Below, piece after piece: positions 44,050 through 52,446 of a stretch of DNA of 64,000 nucleotides (position 1 is its first letter; the number at the start of each line of letters is the position of its first letter). Location of the stretch: the NCBI RefSeq assembly GCF_000711875.1, contig NZ_JONM01000013.1, forward strand, positions 43,666-107,665, given 5' to 3'. The notes beneath the pieces were generated by a model. That model was not told where the DNA came from, searched no databases, and saw only the letters and a program-made list of their open reading frames with translations. Position numbers and translations under genes: made by a program. The DNA comes from Andreprevotia chitinilytica DSM 18519. Lineage in GTDB: Bacteria > Pseudomonadota > Gammaproteobacteria > Burkholderiales > Chitinibacteraceae.

Positions 44050-45114
44050 ATGCTGTTTCGCAAAAGCCTGATTCAGGAGCTGTCGTGGATGGCGCTCGCC
44101 GTCTTCGCCGTGCTGCTCCTGCTCGTGCTCACCACCCAGATCGTCCGTTTGCTGGGTGAGGCATCGGTGGGTGCACTTGCGTCCAGTGCGGTCTGGGCCA
44201 TGATGGGTTTTGCCGCCATCCGCTATCTGCCGGTGTTGATGTCGCTGATGTTGTTCATCAGTGTGCTCGCCGTGCTCACCCGGCTGTGGCGCGATCATGA
44301 AATGGTGATCTGGTTCGCCAGCGGCCGTTCCATCAAGAATTTCATCCGGCCGGTGCTGGAGTTCGTGCTGCCGATCGTGGTGCTGATCGCCGTGTTGTCC
44401 TTGTTCGGCTGGCCTTGGGCTTTGGGGCGCGGTCAGGAGTTTCGCGACAAATCGATGGCACGCCAGGAAACCACGCAGGTGGCACCGGGCGTGTTCCGTG
44501 AGTCGGCCGGGGCGGATCGTGTTTATTTCGTCGAGAATTTCTCTGGCGATGCCAAGAGCGGCCAGAACGTCTTCGTGCAATTGAAGAAAGACCGGGAAAT
44601 CTCGGTGATTCTGGCCGAGCGCGGTGGGCTGTTTCTGGATAGCGACGGCACGCGTTGGCTTTGGCTGGGCCACGGCCGCTCTTACAAGGGCGTGCCCGGT
44701 CAGCGCGATTTCGAGACGCTCCGTTTCGAGCGCGCGCAGCTACGAGTCGATACCACTGACCGGCCGGTATCCAGCCCCGGCACGCAAGCGATGGCGTCAT
44801 TGGCGTTGCTGGGCAGCAAGGATCTGGAACAGCAGGCGGAGCTGGCATGGCGCGTAGCCTTGCCGGTCTCGGCATTGATTCTGGCCCTCGCCGCGATTCC
44901 GCTGGCCTTCTTCAACCCCCGCGGTGGCCGCGCCTTCAATCTCTTGTTTGCGATCGTTTTGTACTTCCTCTACTACAACTGCATCAACATCAACCAAGCC
45001 TGGATTGCCGACGGCCGCGTGCCGGTCTGGCTGGGCATGTGGCCCTTGCATCTGATCGCGGCCAGCGTGACTGCCGGGCTCTTCGTCTGGCGTAGCCGGT
45101 TGAGGATGGGTTGA
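44050..45114 (+). CDS. lptF: LPS export permease LptF
   Basis: Inner-membrane half of the LptB2FG transporter that extracts LPS and feeds it to LptC. 354 residues; membrane helices near 12-35, 55-80, 100-120 and three at the C-terminus around a periplasmic jellyroll domain (about 135-265). Begins MLFRKSLIQELSWMALAVFAV. Overlaps lptG by one base (TGATG). Confidence 0.95.
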   Translation: MLFRKSLIQELSWMALAVFAVLLLLVLTTQIVRLLGEASVGALASSAVWAMMGFAAIRYLPVLMSLMLFISVLAVLTRLWRDHEMVIWFASGRSIKNFIRPVLEFVLPIVVLIAVLSLFGWPWALGRGQEFRDKSMARQETTQVAPGVFRESAGADRVYFVENFSGDAKSGQNVFVQLKKDREISVILAERGGLFLDSDGTRWLWLGHGRSYKGVPGQRDFETLRFERAQLRVDTTDRPVSSPGTQAMASLALLGSKDLEQQAELAWRVALPVSALILALAAIPLAFFNPRGGRAFNLLFAIVLYFLYYNCININQAWIADGRVPVWLGMWPLHLIAASVTAGLFVWRSRLRMG

Positions 45115-46193
45115 TGAGCCTGCTCGCGCGCTACCTGTTCCGCGAAGTCACCCTCTACGTGTTGTTCACGCTGGCGGGGCTGTTGGGTCTGTATACGTTT
45201 TTCGATTTGATCACCGAGCTGTCGTCGCTAGGCAAGGGTGGTTATCGGCTGATCGATGCACTGATCTACGTGCTGCTGCAGATTCCCTCCAACGGCTATG
45301 AATTGATGCCGATAGCCGCGTTGATCGGCGGCATCTTCGCGCTGGCGGCGTTGTCCGGTCAGTCCGAATTGACTGTGATGCGTGCATCCGGCGTATCGAT
45401 CCGGCGTTTGCTGTTGTGGTTGTTGGGGATTGGCATTGTCTACGGCGCGCTGACCGTGGCTTTGGGTGAATACGTCGCACCCGCCGCCAAACGCATGGCG
45501 AACCAGTACCGCTTATCCGCGACCAAGGCGATGCTGGTCGGTGAGTTCCGCTCGGGCGTGTGGGTGAAGGACGGCAAGCAGATCATCAATATCTCCGAAA
45601 TGCTGCCGGACCTGACCATCCTTGGCATCCGCATTTATGAATTCGGCGACGGCCTGACGCTGACCCGCATGCTGGAAGGGGACGAAGGCAGCTATATCGA
45701 CGAGGGCAACTGGCAGTTGCGTGGCGCGCGCGAAACCCGCTTTGCCGCTCAGGATGGCGGCGTCAAGGTGCAGGCGATGCCGCAAACGACCTGGCAGACG
45801 CAAGTCTCGCCAGAGATGCTCGCGGTGTTGTTGGTCGAACCGGCGCAGATGTCGGCGCGGGCGCTGTACAGCTACATCGATCACCTGTCGAGCAATCGGC
45901 AGAAGACCTCCCGTTACGAGCTTGCGCTGTGGGGCAAGCTGTTTTATCCGCTGGCCTGTATTTCCATGCTGGTGATCGCCTTGCCGTTCTCGCAAACGCA
46001 GCGCCGCAGCAGTGGCACCGGTTTGAAGCTCTTTGCCGGCATCATCGTCGGATTGTCGTTCCACTTCTTGAACCGCATCGTCATTTACCTGGGCGAGCTG
46101 AAAAACTGGCCGCCGCCTTTGGTGGTCTCGATTCCGACCGTCTTGTTCATGCTCGTGGCGCTGGTCATGCTGTGGCGGCAGGAAAAAAGATGA
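45114..46193 (+). CDS. lptG: LPS export permease LptG
   Basis: Partner of LptF in the LPS export ABC transporter. 359 residues with the same six-helix plus periplasmic-domain layout; MSLLARYLFREVTLYVLFTL start. ATG 45114 shares its A with the lptF stop; a TTG one codon earlier is not needed. lptA/B/C are not in this window. Confidence 0.95.
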   Translation: MSLLARYLFREVTLYVLFTLAGLLGLYTFFDLITELSSLGKGGYRLIDALIYVLLQIPSNGYELMPIAALIGGIFALAALSGQSELTVMRASGVSIRRLLLWLLGIGIVYGALTVALGEYVAPAAKRMANQYRLSATKAMLVGEFRSGVWVKDGKQIINISEMLPDLTILGIRIYEFGDGLTLTRMLEGDEGSYIDEGNWQLRGARETRFAAQDGGVKVQAMPQTTWQTQVSPEMLAVLLVEPAQMSARALYSYIDHLSSNRQKTSRYELALWGKLFYPLACISMLVIALPFSQTQRRSSGTGLKLFAGIIVGLSFHFLNRIVIYLGELKNWPPPLVVSIPTVLFMLVALVMLWRQEKR

Positions 46194-46315
46194 TTTCTCC
46201 ATGCGATCAGCAGATTGATTTATCGACCGGTCTGGCCTGAATCATTTGTACTCCCCAGCTTTTGCCCGTTCCCGCCTGTTCGGGAGCGGATTAACGACTT
46301 AAGGGATTCACCTTC

Positions 46316-47329
46316 ATGCACGTATTGCTGACCGGCGGCGCCGGCTATATCGGCTCCCACACCTATATCGAATTGCTTGCCGCCGGCTTCACGCCGGTGA
46401 TCTTCGATAATTTCTACAATGCCAAGCCAGAAGTACTGAACCGGCTTGAGCGCATCACCGGCAAACCGGTGCTGGTGGCTGAAGGTGATATTCGCGACCG
46501 TGCCGCGCTCGACGCGGTGTTCGCCAAATACCCGTTCGAATCGGTTATCCACTTCGCTGGCCTGAAGGCGGTGGGTGAATCGGTGCAAAAGCCGCTGGAG
46601 TACTACGACAACAACGTCGTCGGCACGGTGCGCCTGTTGGAAGCCATGCAAGCGGCCGGCGTGAAGTCGTTGGTGTTCTCATCCAGCGCCACCGTGTATG
46701 GCGATCCGCATACCGTGCCGATCACTGAAGACTTCCCGCTTTCCGCCACCAATCCGTATGGCCGCAGCAAGCTGATGATCGAAGACATGCTGCGTGATCT
46801 CTACAAATCCGATGCCAGCTGGGATCTCGCCCTGCTGCGCTACTTCAACCCGGTTGGCGCGCATGACAGCGGCCTGATTGGCGAAGACCCGCAAGGCATC
46901 CCCAACAACCTGATGCCGTTCGTCTCCCAAGTGGCCGTCGGCAAGCGCGCCCAACTGAGCGTGTTCGGCAGCGACTACCCGACGCCGGACGGCACTGGCG
47001 TGCGCGACTATATCCACGTGGTCGATCTGGCTCGCGGCCACGTCAAGGCGCTGGAAAAGCTGCGCACACGGCCAGGTCTGGTCACGACCAACCTCGGTAC
47101 TGGCCAAGGCTATTCGGTATTGGATATGGTGAAAGCGTTCGAAGCAGCCTCTGGCAAAGCGGTGCCGTACCAGATTGTTGCGCGTCGTCCCGGCGATATC
47201 GCCGCCTGCTACGCGAATCCGCAAAAGGCGTTCGAATTGCTGGGTTGGAAGGCCGAAAAGGGCCTCAAGGAAATGTGCGAAGACAGCTGGCGCTGGCAAT
47301 CGGGCAATCCCAATGGCTTTGAAGCTTGA
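46316..47329 (+). CDS. galE: UDP-glucose 4-epimerase
   Basis: NAD-dependent extended SDR interconverting UDP-glucose and UDP-galactose for surface glycans. 337 residues: [15 protein letters not shown] nucleotide-binding start, SSSATVYG serine region, catalytic YGRSK, and the family stretch [19 protein letters not shown]. Stands alone 122 bp after lptG. Confidence 0.95.
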   Translation: MHVLLTGGAGYIGSHTYIELLAAGFTPVIFDNFYNAKPEVLNRLERITGKPVLVAEGDIRDRAALDAVFAKYPFESVIHFAGLKAVGESVQKPLEYYDNNVVGTVRLLEAMQAAGVKSLVFSSSATVYGDPHTVPITEDFPLSATNPYGRSKLMIEDMLRDLYKSDASWDLALLRYFNPVGAHDSGLIGEDPQGIPNNLMPFVSQVAVGKRAQLSVFGSDYPTPDGTGVRDYIHVVDLARGHVKALEKLRTRPGLVTTNLGTGQGYSVLDMVKAFEAASGKAVPYQIVARRPGDIAACYANPQKAFELLGWKAEKGLKEMCEDSWRWQSGNPNGFEA

Positions 47330-47410
47330 TGCAGCTGATTGACCGTGCCGCTTGATGCGGGCGGCATGGCCGGTTAGCCTTGTAGCGAATAGCAATCCAC
47401 GGGCAGTGAA

Positions 47411-48241
47411 ATGACGCTTCGTTTTACCAAGATGCATGGCCTGGGCAACGATTTCATCGTGCTCGACGGCGTGCGCGAATCATTGGCGCTGGATACCGAG
47501 ACAGTCAAAAAGCTCGGTGACCGCCATTTCGGCATCGGTTTCGATCAGCTGTTGCTGGTCGAACCGGCGGCGGATGCCGCGCATGATTTCCGCTATCGCA
47601 TCTTCAATTCCAGCGGTGAAGAAGTTGAACACTGCGGCAACGGCGCGCGCTGTTTCCTCAAGTTCGTCCGCGATCAAGGCTTGACCGACAAGACCGAACT
47701 CGCGGTCGAGACCGCACAGGGCGTGATCTACCCTAAGCTGGAAGCCAGCGGCGAAGTGACCGTCAATATGGGCGCGCCCCGTTTTGCACCAGCGGAAATC
47801 CCCTTCGTGGCCGATGCCGAGGCACTGGTCTATCCGTTGCAGGTCGGTGAGGAGACGTTCGATATCTCCGTTGTCTCGATGGGTAATCCGCATGCGGTAC
47901 AAGTAGTTGCCGATGTCGAGACTGATCTGGTGCTGCGCGTTGGCCCGCTGATCGAAAAGCACCTGCGCTTTCCGCGCAAGGTGAATGCCGGTTTCATGCA
48001 GATTGTCAGCCGCGATGCGATCAAGCTGCGCGTGTACGAACGCGGTGCGGGCGAGACGTTGGCTTGCGGCACCGGTGCTTGTGCCGCAGTGGTTGCGGGC
48101 ATTCGCCGTGGCCTGTTGAACGAACGCGTGCGCGTGACCACTCACGGTGGGGATCTGACGATTTCCTGGGCGGGTGGCGGCTCCCCGGTGTTGATGACCG
48201 GCCCGGCAGTAACTGTGTTCAGTGGCGAAATACAACTCTAA
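47411..48241 (+). CDS. dapF: Diaminopimelate epimerase
   Basis: Cofactor-free epimerase making meso-DAP from LL-DAP for lysine and peptidoglycan. 276 residues. The two catalytic cysteines sit in [10 protein letters not shown] and [20 protein letters not shown] at the N-terminus is diagnostic. First gene of the dapF-DUF484-xerC group. Confidence 0.97.
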   Translation: MTLRFTKMHGLGNDFIVLDGVRESLALDTETVKKLGDRHFGIGFDQLLLVEPAADAAHDFRYRIFNSSGEEVEHCGNGARCFLKFVRDQGLTDKTELAVETAQGVIYPKLEASGEVTVNMGAPRFAPAEIPFVADAEALVYPLQVGEETFDISVVSMGNPHAVQVVADVETDLVLRVGPLIEKHLRFPRKVNAGFMQIVSRDAIKLRVYERGAGETLACGTGACAAVVAGIRRGLLNERVRVTTHGGDLTISWAGGGSPVLMTGPAVTVFSGEIQL

Positions 48242-48266
48242 TTAATTGGATGAGGTAGGGGACGAA

Positions 48267-48947
48267 ATGCAAGCGCATGACATCATTGCCTGGCTCAAGG
48301 ACAACCCGGCGTTCTTCGACGATTACGCCGACGAATTCGCCGAAATCTACGTGCCGCATACACATCGCGGGCAGGCGATTTCGCTGGCCGAACGCCAGTT
48401 GCTCACGCTGCGTGACAAGAACCGCGCACTGGAAATGCGGCTGGCCGAGCTGTTGCAGTTCGGCGAAGAAAACGACCTGATTTCCGAGCGCTTGCATCGG
48501 CTGTCGGTTGATCTGATGCAGGCGCAGGACTTGGCCGGCATCATCGGCACGCTGGAATACCACCTGAAAGAGCGTTTCCAGGTGCCGCAAGTGGCGCTGC
48601 GCCTGTGGCTTGACAGCGATTCGACCCTGCGTGAGTTCAGTCCGGTAGGCGATGCGGCGAAGAAGCTGGCGGAAAATCTGGTCTCGCCGTACTGCGGCCC
48701 TTACGTCACGGACGAAGTGCAAGGCTGGTTTGATGCCGGCCCGCTCAACTCCTTCGCCCAGTTTGCGTTGCGTGTGGGTGACGAGCCATTTGGCCTGTTA
48801 GTGATGGCGAGCGACGACGTCGAGCGCTTCTATCCGGATATGGGCACGCTTTACCTGCAGCGATTGGCTGATCTGGTGTCTGCCGCTATTCGCCGCGTGG
48901 TGCCGATCGGCTCAGGGGTCGGTGCTTATGGTGACGACGCGCGCTGA
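48267..48947 (+). CDS. DUF484 family protein
   Basis: Cytoplasmic protein of unknown function with a GAF-like fold, conserved between dapF and xerC in proteobacteria. 226 residues from ATG 48267, preceded by a GGTAGGGGA box; a TTG 21 bp upstream is possible. Short coiled-coil-prone region about 38-70, GAF-like part about 85-220 (VPQVALRLWLD, EPFGLLVMASDD). Lies 25 bp after dapF and overlaps xerC by 20 bp. Confidence 0.9.
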   Translation: MQAHDIIAWLKDNPAFFDDYADEFAEIYVPHTHRGQAISLAERQLLTLRDKNRALEMRLAELLQFGEENDLISERLHRLSVDLMQAQDLAGIIGTLEYHLKERFQVPQVALRLWLDSDSTLREFSPVGDAAKKLAENLVSPYCGPYVTDEVQGWFDAGPLNSFAQFALRVGDEPFGLLVMASDDVERFYPDMGTLYLQRLADLVSAAIRRVVPIGSGVGAYGDDAR

Positions 48948-49929
48948 GCGTGTCAGAACGCGCCGCCCGGCGCGTTCGACCACCGCTTCTGATCCCGCCC
49001 CGTCTGACCCAAATGCGTTGCCATCGTGGGGCGACCGTTTTACCCAAGCCGCCGCCCATTTTGAAATGGTGCTTACCGGTGAGCGCGCGGCCAGTCCGCA
49101 TACCCGCACTGCGTATCAGCGTGATTTGCAGCAGCTCGCCGCCTTGGCTCAAGCGGCGGATACCGCGCCGGATGAACTGAAGCCCAAGCATATCCGCGGC
49201 TTCGTCCGCATTCTCAAGTCCCGCAATTATGACGCCCGCAGCATTGCCCGCACGTTGTCTGGCTGGCGTACCTTCTATCGCATCATGCAACGCGATTGCG
49301 CGTGGTCGGGCAACCCGGTGCTGGGCGTGCGACCGCCAAAGCGTGGTCAAAAGCTACCGCAAACCTTCGAGAAGGATGCCGCGCTGGGCCTGATGAACAA
49401 TCTGCCGGACGACGGCGTGCTGGAAGTACGCGACCGCGCGATGGTGGAGTTGATGTATTCCTCCGGTTTGCGCGTGTCCGAGGTGGTCGGGCTGCTGCTG
49501 ATTGATCTCGATCTCAACGCCGGGCTCGCTCGGGTGCTGGGCAAAGGCAGCAAGATGCGGCAAGTCCCCGTTGGCGGTGCCGCCATCCGGGCTTTGCAAG
49601 CGTGGTTGTCCGTGCGCTTGCAACTACTCGGTAGCCGCACCGCGAATACCGTTTTCGTTGGGCGCAACGGCGCACCGTTAAGCACCCGTGCCGTGCAGCT
49701 GCGCTGCCGTCGCATTGCCCGCAAGCTCAATCTCACCGAACCGCTGTATCCGCACAAGCTGCGTCATAGCTGCGCGACGCATCTGCTGCAGGCTTCCAAG
49801 GATTTGCGCGCAGTGCAGGAGCTGCTGGGGCATGCCAATCTTTCCACCACGCAGGTCTATACCCATCTCGACGTCGATTATCTGATGAAGAGTTACGACC
49901 AATTCCACCCGCGAGCGAAACGAAAATGA
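48928..49929 (+). CDS. xerC: Tyrosine recombinase XerC
   Basis: Site-specific recombinase that, with XerD, resolves chromosome dimers at dif. 333 residues with a SAM-like N-terminal DNA-binding domain and C-terminal catalytic domain: Arg in SSGLRVSEVVG, Lys in GKGSKMRQVP, HKLRHSCATHLL, and GHANLSTTQVYTHLD with the nucleophile Tyr. The ATG at 48928 lies inside the end of the DUF484 gene; the N-terminus has about 30 extra basic residues compared with E. coli XerC. No dif site was recognised here. Confidence 0.93.
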   Translation: MVTTRAERVRTRRPARSTTASDPAPSDPNALPSWGDRFTQAAAHFEMVLTGERAASPHTRTAYQRDLQQLAALAQAADTAPDELKPKHIRGFVRILKSRNYDARSIARTLSGWRTFYRIMQRDCAWSGNPVLGVRPPKRGQKLPQTFEKDAALGLMNNLPDDGVLEVRDRAMVELMYSSGLRVSEVVGLLLIDLDLNAGLARVLGKGSKMRQVPVGGAAIRALQAWLSVRLQLLGSRTANTVFVGRNGAPLSTRAVQLRCRRIARKLNLTEPLYPHKLRHSCATHLLQASKDLRAVQELLGHANLSTTQVYTHLDVDYLMKSYDQFHPRAKRK

Positions 49930-49930
49930 T

Positions 49931-50029
49931 GCCATCTCCAAATCAAAAATCTCATTGTCGGTATCGCCTTGCCGTGCAAATCGCACTGTCTGCGGCTCGC
50001 CTTCGCGATCTTTTTGATTTGGAAATGGC
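49931..50029 (+). repeat. Dispersed structured repeat, family B, copy 2
   Basis: Outer arms 49931-49949 and 50011-50029 pair at 18 of 19 positions. The inner core shares the TTGCCGT..., ...CTGTCTGCG blocks with the other copies, but its small inner stem is GTGC/GCAC instead of GTAC/GTAC, a compensatory change. The element begins just past the xerC stop and its right arm ends at the base before the amidase ATG, so it covers that gene's ribosome-binding site. Confidence 0.85.
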
Positions 50030-50704
50030 ATGATTTCCCGTTTTGCCTTGCTGACCCTCGTCGCGATGTCGATCGGCTTGAACGCTGCCAACGCCGCTGA
50101 AATTGCCCTCGATATCGGCCACTCGCTGAAAAAGCCCGGCGCAATCAGCGCTTCCGGCCGCAAGGAGTTCGATTTCAATGTGGCGCTGGGCCGGGTCGTG
50201 GCCGCTGAACTGGAAAATCACGGGCTGGCGGTCCGGTTGATCGGCATTGATGGCGACCGGGACGTGCTCACGGATCGAACGAAGCAAGCCGTCGGCGCGA
50301 CGTTCTTTCTGTCGCTGCACCATGATTCGGTGCAGCCGCAATACCTGAAGGAAGCGGAGCGCTTCTCTGGCTACTCCCTGTTTGTCTCGCGCAAGAATCC
50401 GCAACCTGAGGCGAGCCTGGCCTGTGCGACCCGGATCGCCGATGCCTTGCTCGCTGCCGGCATGCATCCTTCCCTGCATCACGCCGAGCCGATTCCCGGC
50501 GAGAACCGGCCGCTGGCGGACAAAGCGCGTGGCATTTACTGGTTCGACGATTTGATCGTGCTGAAAACCGCTACCCAGCCGGCGGTGCTGCTGGAATCCG
50601 GCGTGATCGTGAATGCGCGAGAGGAAGCCTGGCTGGCTTCACCTGCCGGGCGGCAGACAATTGCCCGCGCAGTGGGTGCGGCAGTGCCGGAGTGCGTGCC
50701 ATAA
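50030..50704 (+). CDS. N-acetylmuramoyl-L-alanine amidase (Amidase_3)
   Basis: Periplasmic zinc amidase that cuts the amide bond between MurNAc and the stem peptide. 224 residues: signal peptide 1-22 (cleavage after ANA) and a single catalytic domain with Zn ligands His31, Glu46 and His97/98 (LHHDS), and catalytic Glu188 (LLESG). No AMIN or SPOR domain, so it is a minimal amidase. GGAA before ATG 50030 lies within the right arm of a repeat hairpin. Confidence 0.92.
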   Translation: MISRFALLTLVAMSIGLNAANAAEIALDIGHSLKKPGAISASGRKEFDFNVALGRVVAAELENHGLAVRLIGIDGDRDVLTDRTKQAVGATFFLSLHHDSVQPQYLKEAERFSGYSLFVSRKNPQPEASLACATRIADALLAAGMHPSLHHAEPIPGENRPLADKARGIYWFDDLIVLKTATQPAVLLESGVIVNAREEAWLASPAGRQTIARAVGAAVPECVP

Positions 50705-50710
50705 ATACTT

Positions 50711-50815
50711 AGAGCCACTAGCAAAACCCTGCTGGCGTTGTTGTGCTCGCTTGCCGTACGAATAGTACTGTCTGCGCTTCGCACGCCTAGCCAGCAGGGT
50801 TTTTCTAGCGGCTCT
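50711..50815 (+). repeat. Dispersed structured repeat, family B, copy 3
   Basis: Outer arms 50711-50736 and 50790-50815 pair at 24 of 26 positions. The core (50737-50789) is nearly identical to copy 1 at 21440-21549 read on the opposite strand, including the GTAC-GAATA-GTAC inner stem. Lies between the amidase and the kinase gene. Confidence 0.88.
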
Positions 50816-50865
50816 TGTCCGCGTCTTTAATTTATTTCTCTGGCGCATTGAATGGAAAATCCCCG

Positions 50866-52158
50866 GTGAGCGAGCTTCCCAAACAGATCGGCAAATACAA
50901 AGTCAGCGCGGAGTTGGGGCGCGGGTCGAGCGGTATTGTCTACCTCGCCAGCGACGGCTTTCTGGGCCGGCAAGTCGCGGTCAAGCAGCTGAGCCCGGAA
51001 AATCTGGGCAATCCGGAAAAGCGTCGCCGTCAGATTCAGCAGATGCGTACCGAAGCCAGCCTCGTCGGCCAGCTCAAGCATCCGCACATCGTCAGCCTGC
51101 TCGATGCGGACATGGATGCCGAGGTGCCCTATGTGGTGATGGAATACGTCGAGGGGCGTTCGCTGGAGCACAGCTGCACCGCTGAGCAATTGTTGCCGGT
51201 GGGCGAAGTGTTCGATATCGCGTTCAAGTGTTGCGATGCGCTGGATTACGCGCAACGGCACGGGCTGGTGCATCGGGATATCAAGCCGGCCAACATCCTG
51301 CGCAGCGACAACGCCGTCAAGATCACCGACTTTGGCACGGTGCTGTCCGCGCAATCGGATGTCACCCAGATCAAGGGTTTGATCGGTTCGCCGGCCTATA
51401 TGTCGCCAGAGCAGGTGCAAGAGCAGTCGCTCACTCATCAATCGGACATCTTCTCGCTCGGGGTGGTGATCTATCAGCTGCTGACCGGCGCGTTGCCGTT
51501 CGAGGCGGATAGCGATTTCGCCACCATCTTCAAGATCACGTACCACGAGCCGCTGCCGCCGACCACGTTGCGGCCCGACTTGCCCCGTGCTGTCGATGCC
51601 TTGGTCAAAAAGGCGCTCGCCAAGAACCCGCAAGACCGCTTTGCCGATTGGAAAGAGTTCGCCCGCGCCATTGCCAAGCTGGTCGATCGCTTGCCGCCCA
51701 GCGAAGAGTTCAACGATGACGTGCGGCTGTTTGGTTTGTTGCGGGCCATGCCCTTTCTGCAGCCCTTTCCCGATCACCTGTTATGGACAGTAATGCGCCT
51801 GGGTTCCTGGCATCAGCTCGCGCCCGGCAAACACCTGATTCGCGAAGGCGCGCAGGGCGGATCGTTCTATCTGCTGGTGGAGGGCGAAGTCACGGTGGAA
51901 CGGCACGGGCTGGAACTGGCGCGCATCAAGGCGGGCGTGACACTGGGCGAGATGGTTTACTTGCGGCCCGGCCGACCAATCCGCACCGCCAGCGTGATCG
52001 CGCGCACCAAGCTCGTGGTGCTGAAGATTCGCAACGATGCGCTGGAAGCCGCGCCGGAAGCGGTGCGGGCGCATTTTGATCGGGCGTTTCTCGGTTTGCT
52101 GGTTGAGCGGCTGGATAGCACCGGTCGGCAGTTGGCGATGCTGGATGAGGGGCGTTGA
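50866..52158 (+). CDS. Ser/Thr protein kinase with C-terminal cyclic-nucleotide-binding-like domain
   Basis: Hanks-type kinase, predicted soluble (no membrane helix). 430 residues from GTG 50866; an earlier TTG at 50815 is unlikely because it lies in the repeat. Kinase domain 10-290: glycine loop LGRGSSGIVYLA, Lys40, HRDIKPANIL (136-145) and DFG (155-157), followed by GSPAYMSPEQ. A cNMP/CRP-like beta-roll is at about 300-400 (GKHLIREGAQGGSFYLLVEGEV...). The phosphate-binding cassette looks weak (LGEMVYLRPGRPIRTASV), so ligand binding is uncertain. Could respond to a nucleotide or protein signal. Confidence 0.88.
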   Translation: MSELPKQIGKYKVSAELGRGSSGIVYLASDGFLGRQVAVKQLSPENLGNPEKRRRQIQQMRTEASLVGQLKHPHIVSLLDADMDAEVPYVVMEYVEGRSLEHSCTAEQLLPVGEVFDIAFKCCDALDYAQRHGLVHRDIKPANILRSDNAVKITDFGTVLSAQSDVTQIKGLIGSPAYMSPEQVQEQSLTHQSDIFSLGVVIYQLLTGALPFEADSDFATIFKITYHEPLPPTTLRPDLPRAVDALVKKALAKNPQDRFADWKEFARAIAKLVDRLPPSEEFNDDVRLFGLLRAMPFLQPFPDHLLWTVMRLGSWHQLAPGKHLIREGAQGGSFYLLVEGEVTVERHGLELARIKAGVTLGEMVYLRPGRPIRTASVIARTKLVVLKIRNDALEAAPEAVRAHFDRAFLGLLVERLDSTGRQLAMLDEGR

Positions 52159-52185
52159 CCGTGCCGCAATGGGCTTCTGCAACAT

Positions 52186-52261
52186 CGTAGCCCGGACGGC
52201 TTGCCGGCCGGGGTGGCATCGCAACCGGAGTCACCCCGGCCGGCAAGCCGTCCGGGCTACG
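52186..52261. repeat. Perfect 30-bp inverted repeat after the kinase gene
   Basis: Arms 52186-52215 and 52232-52261 are perfect reverse complements (left arm begins CGTAGCCCGGACGG), spacer 16 bp. No T-run follows, so it is better called an intergenic palindrome than a terminator. It is of a REP-like type with GC-rich arms. Confidence 0.9.
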
Positions 52262-52274
52262 GGGAGCGTTCTTC

Positions 52275-52424
52275 GTAGGGTGGGTTAGCCTCTCGCAAGA
52301 AGCGTAACCCACGCGGTGCGGGGATTCGTTGTTACGCCGCAGCGACGAATGCAATGTCGCCCGGCGGGTTACGCCCCGTAGCCGAGCGAAGCAAGCTTCG
52401 CACGCGAGGGCTAACCCGCCCTAC
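52275..52424. repeat. GTAGGGTGGGTTAG-type inverted repeat
   Basis: Arms 52275-52296 and 52404-52424 are near-complementary, with internal GCGTAACCCAC and GCGGGTTACGC stretches that could pair too. Directly adjacent to the 30-bp palindrome, so the 288 bp between the kinase and the minus-strand gene are almost all repeats. Confidence 0.85.
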
Positions 52425-52446
52425 AGGTGGGCGTAATCCCCCGTGC

